Shown: positions 42,545 through 50,504 of the stretch, piece after piece
How positions within the stretch are numbered: position 1 is the stretch's first letter
Layout: every line of letters starts with the position of its first letter
DNA from: Candidatus Melainabacteria bacterium
Lineage (GTDB): Bacteria; Cyanobacteriota; Vampirovibrionia; Obscuribacterales; Obscuribacteraceae
Length of the DNA: 64,000 nucleotides
NCBI GenBank assembly: GCA_016716405.1
Contig: JADJWK010000001.1
Coordinates: 2,728,001 to 2,792,000 of the forward strand
Reading direction: 5' to 3'
Program-made: the position numbers and the translations under genes
The notes under the pieces: generated by a model
Seen by the model: the letters and a program-made list of their open reading frames with translations, nothing else
The model's database searches: none
Told to the model about the DNA's origin: nothing

Positions 42545-43306
42545 TCAAACCGGCAGGGCGGCCATCTCCCGGCGTAGATTCTTATAGAGCTCAGGCAACC
42601 AGGACGGCTGGTGCCTGTAGTCTATATCCGGCTCTTTGAGACGCAGGTCGCAGGGCGCAATCAGGAGGCTGGTGTTCTCTTTGCTGACGTCTCTCACCAG
42701 GGTGAAAAGCTCCTCGATCTTTTCGTCGCCGACGGCGATACATCCGATGGAGCAGTTGCTTCCATGGATCATGATGTCGCCGCCGAGATTGCTTCGCTTC
42801 TCAAGAGCCGCCTGGCTGCGGTCGAAGTCATTCGGGTAATTTACCTTCAGGGAGAGATGGTAGAGGGAGTTGGGATTGAAAGCCGCGATCTTATAGATTC
42901 CTTCCGGAACTTGCGAATCGCCCTGCTTGAGCTTGGGTCCCGGATCACCGCTGGCAGCGAGAATCGGATAGCTAATCACGAGCTTGAGATTGCCGCTTTC
43001 GGGCTCGGGGCTGTAGATATCCAGTCGCATCTCCTGCTTGAGGGCGAGAAGGCGAAGGCTCGATGGCGGATAATCGATGCCAGCTTTCTTGAAGTGCGGG
43101 GCCATACGTCGCCGGGCTGCTTCCCCGTAGACTCTCAAGACCTGCTCCACGGTTCGGGGAGCCATTCTACCGGCAACGGCTCTTACCGACGACTTCGCTT
43201 TCTCTCCTGCGCCGGCGCCCGGATTCGTGAGCAGAGTCAAAAGGAGAGCAGCGCCGGCAAAGGGCACGGCTGTCAGCAAAAGCTTTCTTGCAGAAATTCC
43301 GGACAT
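42545..43306 (-). CDS. L,D-transpeptidase (YkuD domain, YafK-like)
   Basis: 253 residues. Signal anchor (LLLTAVPFAGAALLLTLLTN), then a helical spacer, and a YkuD catalytic domain (about 95-215) ending in GGDIMIHGSNCSIGCIAVGD, whose HG...SxGC motif holds the catalytic His and Cys. YafK/ErfK-type enzymes act in the periplasm on peptidoglycan stem peptides, some cutting protein-wall links. It lies 23 bases upstream of the convergent side of the kinase-LRR stop, on the same strand as that gene. Confidence 0.88.
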   Translation of the reverse strand: MSGISARKLLLTAVPFAGAALLLTLLTNPGAGAGEKAKSSVRAVAGRMAPRTVEQVLRVYGEAARRRMAPHFKKAGIDYPPSSLRLLALKQEMRLDIYSPEPESGNLKLVISYPILAASGDPGPKLKQGDSQVPEGIYKIAAFNPNSLYHLSLKVNYPNDFDRSQAALEKRSNLGGDIMIHGSNCSIGCIAVGDEKIEELFTLVRDVSKENTSLLIAPCDLRLKEPDIDYRHQPSWLPELYKNLRREMAALPV

Positions 43307-43329
43307 CCGGTCACCTGAACGATATCTGG

Positions 43330-45087
43330 CTAGTCGGGCGCCAACCGCGGTCCCTGGTTGTCTATTCTAACCGTATCGGCTATCTTGCGCTCCAGCTCTC
43401 TCATATCCTCCTCGCTTATCCGGGGACAATCCGGAATCGTCAGGCGCTCGAGGCTCTCGGCTCCGGCTGCCTTCTCCACGCCCCGGGCGGTGATCTCGGG
43501 ATTGCTTCCCAGATCGAGCTTCTTGATTCTCAGAGCGCCGAGCTTGGCTATATCGCTGTCTTTCAGGTGAAGTCCGACCAAGGACAGGTGCTGGTAATAG
43601 ATGCCTTTGCGCAGGTGATCGATGACGGCGCCTGTGGCTTTTGTCCCTGTGATTTTCAAATGGTCCAGGTGAGGACAGCCATCCAGAACGGCAATGACAC
43701 CCCTGTCCGAGATATTGGTCAGGCTTGCCTCAAGGGACTTCAGTCCTTTCTGCCTGGCGATAGACTCGAGACCCCTGTCGGTGATCCTGGTGGATGTCAC
43801 ATCGAGTTTGCGAAGCCCTTTTATCTTCGCAATATTGATGGCGCCTTCGTCGTCGAGATAGGTGTATTCCATTGCCAGATTCGTGAATGACCAGCCACGA
43901 TCCACCAGGGGTTTGAGCCCCGAGCCCGTTATAGCCGCCGAGGCCAGTTTTAGGCAGGCGGGCTTCCGATCAGCCAGGGCGGCCAGGTCGGCATCTTTGA
44001 CGTAATTGGACTGGACTTCCCATGTCGGTCGTCCATGCTCTTCAATTAGCCTGAATGCAGGAGCCGGCTCGCTTCTCGGGGGCGGGTCCTGTTGCGGGGC
44101 TCTTGCTTCTTGATGGAAAGCGAAATAGAGAGCCAGGCAGACAGACAGGGGGACCAGGATTATTGTCGACCAGAATGCCGCGCCTTCTAGGATCCTCCCG
44201 GCAGGGAGCGCTTCGCTTTCCCTGCCGGGCTGCTCTATGGCCGGTTCTTTGAGCATCTCTTCTACCTCAGTCATAGAGGCAGGTCGCCATTCCGGATCTT
44301 TCTCCAGACATCTCAGGATCAGGGTCTCGAGCCCGGCGGCCGGACCATTCAAAAGACTCGCCGGAAGTGACGGAGGCGCTGCCGAGCGGTGCATGCCGAT
44401 GGTCTCGACCGCGGTCGCTCCCCTGAATGGCGGTCTGCCTGCCACCGCCCGGTAGAGGATGCAGCCCAGGCTATAGATGTCGCTTGCCGCGGTTATCTTC
44501 GAGCCATCTGCCTGCTCAGGGGACATATAGAGAGGGCTCCCGATTGCCGCACCGGTCATGGTGAGACGGCCGGTATCATCAGTGGTGTTATCTCTGGCAA
44601 TGCCGAAATCCAGGATCTTCACTGTTCCGTCCGCTTCGATCATTATATTTGCCGGCTTCAAATCTCTATGTACTATGCCGTTATCGTGGGCGTGCTGCAT
44701 TCCCTGGCAAATCTGGGTGAATATCGCCACCAGCTCGGTGTAATCCAGGATGCCTTCCTCGCCCATGAGATGCTCGAGATTCTCGCCCTCGATATAGTCG
44801 GTCACCAGATAGAGCAGATTGTTCTTGTTGACGCCGAAGTCGAGAACCTGCAGGATATTCCTGTGCTTGAGCTTGCTCAGTATGCGAGCCTCGCTCTGGA
44901 AGCGCAGGATCTGTTGCTCTTCCTGAGAAACAGAGGGTTTCATGACTTTGATCGCCACCCGGCGTCTCAGAATTCTGTCCTCTGCCAGGAAGACCGCTCC
45001 CATACCGCCTGTGCCCAGGGTCTCCTCGATGGCGAAGCGTTCATCGAGGGCGAGAGTCAGGGGATCGAATGTTTCCGGTTCTGCCAT
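43330..45087 (-). CDS. Membrane Ser/Thr protein kinase with extracytoplasmic LRR domain
   Basis: 585 residues. The Hanks-type kinase domain (19-282) has the glycine loop LGTGGMGAVF, K47 (VAIKVMK), the catalytic loop HRDLKPAN (D142), DFG (160-162) and SPEQ. A single membrane helix (about 305-324) follows, and outside the membrane a run of short LRR units (about 370-570: LRKLDVTSTRITDRGLESIA, KSLEASLTNISDRGVIAVL). This is a receptor-kinase layout, more common in planctomycetes, cyanobacteria and Melainabacteria than elsewhere. Ligand and target unknown. No phosphatase nearby. Confidence 0.9.
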   Translation of the reverse strand: MAEPETFDPLTLALDERFAIEETLGTGGMGAVFLAEDRILRRRVAIKVMKPSVSQEEQQILRFQSEARILSKLKHRNILQVLDFGVNKNNLLYLVTDYIEGENLEHLMGEEGILDYTELVAIFTQICQGMQHAHDNGIVHRDLKPANIMIEADGTVKILDFGIARDNTTDDTGRLTMTGAAIGSPLYMSPEQADGSKITAASDIYSLGCILYRAVAGRPPFRGATAVETIGMHRSAAPPSLPASLLNGPAAGLETLILRCLEKDPEWRPASMTEVEEMLKEPAIEQPGRESEALPAGRILEGAAFWSTIILVPLSVCLALYFAFHQEARAPQQDPPPRSEPAPAFRLIEEHGRPTWEVQSNYVKDADLAALADRKPACLKLASAAITGSGLKPLVDRGWSFTNLAMEYTYLDDEGAINIAKIKGLRKLDVTSTRITDRGLESIARQKGLKSLEASLTNISDRGVIAVLDGCPHLDHLKITGTKATGAVIDHLRKGIYYQHLSLVGLHLKDSDIAKLGALRIKKLDLGSNPEITARGVEKAAGAESLERLTIPDCPRISEEDMRELERKIADTVRIDNQGPRLAPD

Positions 45088-45150
45088 CCGGGGCTCTCAT
45101 GGTTCGGGACCGATAAATCTTATTTGCCCGGTCATTGCTAACATGAGCAT

Positions 45151-45915
45151 ATGGACCTCAATCGAGCCAAACCGATTCTTCTTGTCAGTTGCCTGCTCCT
45201 TGCCGGAGCCTGCACCGCCCCGGCGCCGCATATAGACATCGAGCCCGAGGCTGTGGATCTGGGCAAGCTCGACGAGGGCGTGGAGGTCAAACGCAAATTC
45301 GTCATAAAGAACACCGGCAATTCCCAGCTCAAAATCTACGAGGCCCACTCTTCCTGCGGCTGTACGGTGCCGACCCTCAAGCAGAACGACCTGGCGCCCG
45401 GCGAGAGCGCCGACCTGGAGATCATGATCGATACTTCGATGAAGCAGGGGAAGGTGGACAAGACCGTGGAGGTCTCGAGCAACGACCCGGATAGGCCTGT
45501 AGTGCCGGTGGGCATCAAGATGGATGTGGCCAACCGTCATGAAGGCCTCAGTGAATCCGGCAAGGTGAAGATCTTCACCAGCGAGAAGTGCACGAGTTGC
45601 CACGTCGACCAGGGTGTCGGCCTTGCCGGCCAGGCTCTTTACGAGGCCGATTGCGCCATGTGCCACGGCAAGGATGCTCGCGGTGCTGTAGGCGGGGCGC
45701 TCATCTACGGGGACTATACCAATGAAGAGTATGTCCGGCATATCAAGCAGGTGATCAGCTATGGCAGCAAGACCCACCGCTCCATGCCCGGTTTCCTGGA
45801 TGAGGCCGGTGGTCCCCTGATCGCAAAGCAGATCGATTCTCTAGTCGCCTACTTGAAAGAGCTCTCGATCAAGGAGCGGGCGGCAGCTAAGAAGAAGCCA
45901 TCGAAGAGCGATTGA
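45151..45915 (+). CDS. Lipoprotein with DUF1573 and cytochrome c domains
   Basis: 254 residues with a lipobox LLLAGAC (C21). Residues 26-125 are a DUF1573/HYDIN-type beta domain (FVIKNTGNSQLKIYEAHSSC, GKVDKTVEVSSNDPDRPVVP). From about 140 there are two CxxCH heme motifs, CTSCH (147-151) and ADCAMCHGKDARG (168-172), with SMPGF further on as a likely axial Met. The second motif has the usual cytochrome c surroundings; the first may be extra heme or vestigial. It would sit in the periplasm as a small electron carrier tethered to a membrane, needing cytochrome c maturation genes not found in this window. Confidence 0.85.
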   Translation: MDLNRAKPILLVSCLLLAGACTAPAPHIDIEPEAVDLGKLDEGVEVKRKFVIKNTGNSQLKIYEAHSSCGCTVPTLKQNDLAPGESADLEIMIDTSMKQGKVDKTVEVSSNDPDRPVVPVGIKMDVANRHEGLSESGKVKIFTSEKCTSCHVDQGVGLAGQALYEADCAMCHGKDARGAVGGALIYGDYTNEEYVRHIKQVISYGSKTHRSMPGFLDEAGGPLIAKQIDSLVAYLKELSIKERAAAKKKPSKSD

Positions 45916-45963
45916 AGAGCGGGTTATAATTTGCGGATTGACTCCCTGCAAGCAAATCGGACT

Positions 45964-47088
45964 ATGCACAGCATCCGGCCCTTTGTACTCTCACTTTCGA
46001 TAGCGATGGTCTCCGTGATTACCCAGGGTAATGGGCAAGCCGCCTATGCAGAGAAGGAGCTTGACGCATCAGCCTTTCGAAGGCGTGCCGAGATGGAATT
46101 CCGGCAGGGTGACTGGCGGAGAGCGCTCCTGGATCTCGATCAGGCGATTCTAGATAGAATAAAGGTGAAGGCTGGCAATGGCGATGCACCTGGTGCTATG
46201 TCGGATTGCAGCAAGGCCATTGAGCTTGATCCAAAGGCTGCAGAGGCTTACGCTGTAAGAGGAAAACTCGAGCTGGACCGAGAAGAATACAAGAAGGCGC
46301 TAGCGGACTCCAATCAAGTCCTCAGGCTCAATTCAAAGAGTTCTGCCGGCTTTCTTATTAGAGGTTGTGCGAAGGCGGAGCTTGGTGATGGGCGAGGAGC
46401 GCTTTCAGACTTCAATGAAGCACTGCGGCTAAATCCCCGGGACGCCTATGCCTTGTTCCAGCGAGGATGGTTGAAAAGCTCGCTAAAAGATTTCAAAGGC
46501 GCTGTCGCCGACTATAGTGCTTCTATTCGAATTGATCCTGACCCGATAGCTTATATCAATCGCGGCTATGCTTACATGGATCTGAAGGATTATCCCAGAG
46601 CGATCGAGGACTTCAACCTGGCAGTAAGGCTGGATTGCAGCCTTGCACAAGCCTACTACGGCAGAGCGCTGGTCAAGTGGCATAGTAAGGACTTCCGCGG
46701 CTCTGCGGAGGACAACAGCATTGCCATCAAGCTAAATCCAGGCTATGCGGAAGCGTTCGTCAATCGCGGTTGCTCTTACCACGATCTGGGAAAGCTCGAA
46801 GAGGCGTTTGCTGACTACAAGGAAGCAATCAGAATCAAACCGAAGCTTGCCAAAGCTTACACGTCACGAGCCAACACCTGGCTTGCGGTCAAGAACTTCA
46901 AAGCCTCGCTCGACGACTGCGAGAAGGCTCTTGCCCTCGATCCCAAGGACCCTGAGACGTTTTATTATCGAGGCCTGGCCCGCAGGGCGCTCGAGGACCT
47001 GGCCGGAGCAAAGCAAGATTTTCTCGAGGCGCTCAAACTGGATTCTGATTACAAGCAGGCAAGCGATGCGCTGAGCACCATAAAGTGA
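45964..47088 (+). CDS. Exported TPR protein
   Basis: 374 residues from MHSIRPFVLSLSIAMVSVI, which gives a good signal peptide (an upstream in-frame TTG at 45931 is an alternative). About eight TPR units (AEAYAVRGKLELDREEYKKA, AYALFQRGWLKSSLKDFKGA, KAYTSRANTWLAVKNFKASL). The first unit looks partly disrupted (LDRIKVKAGNGDAPGAMSDC), possibly by a deletion. Codon use is more AT-rich than the neighbours, hinting at a different origin. Function unknown; a surface or periplasmic scaffold is likely. Confidence 0.85.
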   Translation: MHSIRPFVLSLSIAMVSVITQGNGQAAYAEKELDASAFRRRAEMEFRQGDWRRALLDLDQAILDRIKVKAGNGDAPGAMSDCSKAIELDPKAAEAYAVRGKLELDREEYKKALADSNQVLRLNSKSSAGFLIRGCAKAELGDGRGALSDFNEALRLNPRDAYALFQRGWLKSSLKDFKGAVADYSASIRIDPDPIAYINRGYAYMDLKDYPRAIEDFNLAVRLDCSLAQAYYGRALVKWHSKDFRGSAEDNSIAIKLNPGYAEAFVNRGCSYHDLGKLEEAFADYKEAIRIKPKLAKAYTSRANTWLAVKNFKASLDDCEKALALDPKDPETFYYRGLARRALEDLAGAKQDFLEALKLDSDYKQASDALSTIK

Positions 47089-47272
47089 TCGCCAGATGCG
47101 AACAGCTGAACGACTTTGAAAATATTTGCTTCGATAATCGCTCTATTTCCTTGAGTTAGAGTCGGTTTTATTAGAATATGCCAGAGGAGACACCGGCTGT
47201 GAGACGAAATTGCCCGGATCTAGAATTTCGAAAAAGTGGGCAAGATAAAGGCAACCCCTGGAGAGAGCGCGC

Positions 47273-47782
47273 ATGAGCATCAGTGAGAGAGAATTGACCC
47301 GGCAGGAGATGGCCGAGATCAAAGAAGACAACCGCTTCGGTTTCAAGCTTCTTGAGATGAAGAATCGTGACGCCACATCCAGGATGATCGTCCAGCAGAT
47401 AGACATGGTGGTGGGCGAGTTTCAGAACGACTGCCGCAAGGGCACCCGCAATTCGGAAGGAACCGAGTCGGTGGAGCTGGCTTTCGGGCTGGGGGCGGTC
47501 TGGGGCAATCAACTCGTCAAGACTTTCGGCTGGAGCTGGGTCTGTATCCAGGCTAACGGCATCGAGAATCTGGTAGTCGTCTCCCCGGAGCGCTCTCTGT
47601 TTATCGCCCCGGCTCCCTGTATCAAGCACTGTCTCGACAATCCCGACGTGAAAAGCAATATTCTCTTCGTATTCGACCTCCTGGAAGCAGGCAAGCTCGA
47701 TGGTCTCAACCCGGAAGGCTACGCCAATGTCATGGCCAGCGTCCAGCAGAACGAGGCCCAGGCGGTTCCCCCCGTGGCCTGA
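47273..47782 (+). CDS. DUF3806-like protein
   Basis: 169 residues. The central part VELAFGLGAVWGNQLVKTFGWSWVCIQANG followed by VVSPERSLFIAPAPCIKHCL matches the DUF3806 pattern of uncharacterised cytoplasmic proteins. GAGAGAGCGC lies upstream of the ATG. No neighbours in the same unit. Assignment is from memory of the motif, hence moderate confidence. Confidence 0.6.
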   Translation: MSISERELTRQEMAEIKEDNRFGFKLLEMKNRDATSRMIVQQIDMVVGEFQNDCRKGTRNSEGTESVELAFGLGAVWGNQLVKTFGWSWVCIQANGIENLVVVSPERSLFIAPAPCIKHCLDNPDVKSNILFVFDLLEAGKLDGLNPEGYANVMASVQQNEAQAVPPVA

Positions 47783-47840
47783 GTAGATAGCGCGTGAGAA
47801 GATAGCGCGTAAGTAGATATCGCCTGAGATGATAGCCTGA
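47781..47840. repeat. 15-bp tandem repeats at the end of the DUF3806-like gene
   Basis: Four imperfect units: GAGTAGATAGCGCGT, GAGAAGATAGCGCGT, AAGTAGATATCGCCT and GAGATGATAGCCTGA. The first overlaps the stop codon (TGA at 47780-47782). Confidence 0.7.
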
Positions 47841-47884
47841 GGCTCTTTTGCTGACTTTGCCACCAGTGACGGTGTAGAAGTGGG

Positions 47885-48271
47885 TTACTCGGCTTTCTTC
47901 TCGCCGCCCCGGTCCACCTCGATGATTGCCTTGAGCGCCCGGATCTCGTCATCGACGACCTGAAGCTCGGCGAAGAGACCGATATTGGGATCCGAGAGCT
48001 CGCCTATGTCCTCGGTTAGCCTGTCGATTTTTCTCGAGATGGCTGTAATCAGCTTGATGACCAGCTCGAGCTGCTCTTTGCTGAGATCGTCCCGGAGCCT
48101 GTCCACGGCGAAAGTCAGCTTGCTGTGCCTGTCGCCGAGCTCCTGGAGCCTAGTGGAGCGGTGCATGATCGAGTGGTTCAAACGCCTTATGCGGGCGCAG
48201 ATCTTGTCTCTGTCCTTGGACAGCCGTTTCAACCTTTTCCAGATGTCGATAGGCTCGCCGCCTGATTGCAT
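47885..48271 (-). CDS. Coiled-coil hypothetical protein
   Basis: 128 residues, almost entirely charged amphipathic helix (RLKRLSKDRDKICARIRRLN, LTEDIGELSDPNIGLFAELQ, VVDDEIRALKAIIEVDRG). No membrane segment and no family recognised. The leader contains an intrinsic terminator (48391-48423), so expression may be attenuated. Confidence 0.6.
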   Translation of the reverse strand: MQSGGEPIDIWKRLKRLSKDRDKICARIRRLNHSIMHRSTRLQELGDRHSKLTFAVDRLRDDLSKEQLELVIKLITAISRKIDRLTEDIGELSDPNIGLFAELQVVDDEIRALKAIIEVDRGGEKKAE

Positions 48272-48599
48272 GGCTGAAGACTCGACCGGGGGCAGGGCAG
48301 AACAGGGGTATAGATATCATTTACCACAAAGAGCCGGGCTCTACTATGTTTCCTAGCGGACCGGATGATATGGTTTGAGAGAAACTATTCTTCAAAAGTA
48401 AAGACCGGCACTGAGTGCCAGTCCTCACCTGTCCTTTCCCCTTGTCGATTCCGCTTCATGGATGACGAATCATCCAATCTGGCTTCCTCCTTAAATCTCC
48501 GGAGGCTCTCTTGCCTTCCTGACTATAATCTAGCCTGCCACCGTGACCGCGTCGTTACCGGAGCGGATATATTATGATGTTTATTTTTCGAGGTGACAG
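48272..48599. other. Divergent intergenic region with a minus-strand terminator
   Basis: 328 bases between the coiled-coil gene (minus) and the sigma-like gene (plus). On the minus strand 48423-48403 forms a near-perfect 21-base hairpin (GACTGGCACT / AGTGCCGGTC) followed by TTTACTTTT (to 48394), an intrinsic terminator. It lies between any promoter near 48599 and the coiled-coil gene, so it is either an attenuator for that gene or the end of an unannotated small RNA. No other structure seen. Confidence 0.55.
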
Positions 48600-49307
48600 A
48601 TGGCAGGAAAGAAGCTCAGAGGCAAGCCCAGCGGCGAAGATCTGGAAGCGGTCCGGGAGATACTTGCCAGTCTCCCGGAAAGAGACAGCCTTATTGACAG
48701 GATCTTTGCGGTAATCGAGGAGACGCCGGCGGTCAGGGGCTGTGTCGATGCCATCGTGAAAAAGCCGCCCCTGGCGGAGGAAAGCGAAGCCGGTCTTCTG
48801 GAACAGGTCTCTTCCGGGGGCGAAGAGGCCGAGGTTGCCCGGGCACGGCTCAATGAAGGCTACCTCCCCCTGGTGGTCTGGATCGCCAAGGACTATTGCG
48901 AGGCCGATGTGAGCTTTCTCGATCTGCTCAACGAGGGCACGGTCGGTTTGATGAATGCGGTGGGAGACTACAGCCGCGATGGCGGTCTCAGTTTCAGGGA
49001 GTATGCCGCCCTCGCCATCAAAGATGCCATTTCCTGTGCCGTGGCGGCGGAGACGCGCTCGAGCCGGATTCCTTCTTATATTCTCGAGAAGATAAACTCG
49101 GTCCGCCACGTTACCCGGAAGCTCACCGAAGAGAAAGGCGGCGAGCCCAGCCGGGCCGAGATCGCCGCTGCCATCGGGCTCAGTGCCGATGAGCTGGAGC
49201 GCTTGATCGGGCTGGCCAAAGTAAAGCCGCAACAGGAAGAGGACGATCCCGAGGAAGAAGTCGAAGACGGGACGGGCGAGATCCAGGACAGCGACGACTA
49301 TTATTGA
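48600..49307 (+). CDS. Truncated sigma-70-like protein (regions 2-3, no region 4)
   Basis: 235 residues. Residues 70-145 correspond to sigma region 2 (ARLNEGYLPLVVWIAKDY, FLDLLNEGTVGLMNAVGDY) and residues about 158-208 to region 3 (LEKINSVRHVTRKLTEEKGG, AEIAAAIGLSADELERLIGL). Region 2.3-2.4, normally YATWWIRQAI, here reads YAALAIKDAIS, so the aromatic melting residues are lost. Region 4, which reads the -35 box, is absent and replaced by an acidic tail (DDPEEEVEDGTGEIQDSDDY). As it stands it can hardly recognise promoters normally; an anti-sigma-like or core-binding role is possible. Strong GAGGTGACAG ribosome site. Confidence 0.75.
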   Translation: MAGKKLRGKPSGEDLEAVREILASLPERDSLIDRIFAVIEETPAVRGCVDAIVKKPPLAEESEAGLLEQVSSGGEEAEVARARLNEGYLPLVVWIAKDYCEADVSFLDLLNEGTVGLMNAVGDYSRDGGLSFREYAALAIKDAISCAVAAETRSSRIPSYILEKINSVRHVTRKLTEEKGGEPSRAEIAAAIGLSADELERLIGLAKVKPQQEEDDPEEEVEDGTGEIQDSDDYY

Positions 49308-49311
49308 AGAG

Positions 49312-50343
49312 CTAGATGATTCCTGCCCGGAGCAGGTCTTTCAAGTCGATGAGCCCCACCGGACGCTTGCGATCGTCGAGGATGAGCAGAGCCGAGATTG
49401 AATGCTTCTCCATGAGCTTCAGCGCGGCGACGGCGAGGCTGTCGGCTGAGATTGTCTTGGGATTGCGGGTCATCAGCTCCCCGGCGGTCTTGTGGAAGAT
49501 ACCGAAGCCGAAACGGACCATGCCCCGGCGCAGGTCGCCGTCGGTGATGATCCCCTTGAGAGCGCCTTCGTCATCGCAAACTGCCGTAAAACCGAGCTTT
49601 TTAGCCTCGATTTCTTCCAGCACAGCAGCATGCTCGGTGTTCTCGCCCACTGTGGGCACCTGCATACCGGAGCGCATGACGTCCTGGACGGTGATCAGCA
49701 TCTTGCCGAGATTGCCGCCGGGATGGCTGCGGGCGAAATCTTCGGTCTGAAAGCCCTTGCGGGTCATGAGCACGACAGCCAGGGCGTCCCCCATGGCGAG
49801 AGCGACAGTGGTGGAGGTGGTGGGAGCCAGATTGAGGGGGCAGGCCTCCCGCTCAACTGCCACATCCAGAGAGATATCGGCAAAACGTGCCAGGGTGGAC
49901 GAGAGATTGCCGGTGAGAGCGATGAGCTTGAGACCGAGACGCTTGATCGGGTCGAGGACCATGGTTATCTCCTGGGTCTCCCCGGAACCGGAAAGAGCCA
50001 GGACCACGTCCTTCTCGCCGAGCATGCCGAAGTCCCCGTGCCGGAGCTCCGCCGGATGGACGAAAAAGGCGGGAGTGCCGGTGGAAGCGAGGGTTGCGGC
50101 AATCTTGCCGGCTATGTGACCGGACTTGCCCATACCGGTGACCACCACTTTGCCCTGGCAGGTGAGGAGCATCTCCACGGCCTGGTCGAAAGATTCGTTG
50201 AGCCTGTCCCGAACGTCCAGGATGGCGGTGGCCTCCTGGGTGAGCACCTCGAAAGCCTTGTCCCGGCTCTCGGTCCGGGTGGATACGCTGAAATCGATGG
50301 CGCTCTGCTTATGGCAGGTGATATCGTTGGGGTTTACGGTCAC
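49312..50343 (-). CDS. kdsD: D-arabinose 5-phosphate isomerase (KpsF/GutQ family)
   Basis: 343 residues. N-terminal SIS sugar-isomerase domain (VVVTGMGKSGHIAGKIAATL, HGDFGMLGEKDVVLALSGSG, HPGGNLG) and two CBS domains in the C-terminal part (MRSGMQVPTVGENTEHAAVL, TRNPKTISADSLAVAALKLM). It converts ribulose 5-phosphate to arabinose 5-phosphate, the first step to Kdo of LPS. GTG start at 50343; the first 28 residues are extra relative to typical members, so a later start is possible. This is the strongest marker here for a Gram-negative envelope. Confidence 0.92.
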   Translation of the reverse strand: MTVNPNDITCHKQSAIDFSVSTRTESRDKAFEVLTQEATAILDVRDRLNESFDQAVEMLLTCQGKVVVTGMGKSGHIAGKIAATLASTGTPAFFVHPAELRHGDFGMLGEKDVVLALSGSGETQEITMVLDPIKRLGLKLIALTGNLSSTLARFADISLDVAVEREACPLNLAPTTSTTVALAMGDALAVVLMTRKGFQTEDFARSHPGGNLGKMLITVQDVMRSGMQVPTVGENTEHAAVLEEIEAKKLGFTAVCDDEGALKGIITDGDLRRGMVRFGFGIFHKTAGELMTRNPKTISADSLAVAALKLMEKHSISALLILDDRKRPVGLIDLKDLLRAGII

Positions 50344-50440
50344 GGTTACTCTCTATCTGACGGACGTCATTTAACAGACGCCGACATTCTACGCTCTTGA
50401 CATCGCTGGTTTGCTTGACAAACTGTAAGCTAAAGAGTCT

Positions 50441-50460
50441 CGTGAAATTACGTGAAATTC
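50441..50460 (+). promoter_or_regulatory. Tandem 10-bp direct repeat upstream of the kinase gene
   Basis: CGTGAAATTA followed by CGTGAAATTC, 45 bases before the kinase ATG; a possible operator half-site pair. TTGACA sequences lie upstream (near 50398 and 50414), but without a convincing -10 at normal spacing. Confidence 0.3.
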
Positions 50461-50504
50461 GGTGACCGATTATGGGCACTTCTTACTAAGATCAATCCTT
50501 TGTT

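Noticed and set aside
50398..50440. TTGACA boxes as a sigma-70 promoter of the kinase gene
   Set aside because: Two TTGACA strings occur but no -10 hexamer stands 16-18 bases downstream of either.
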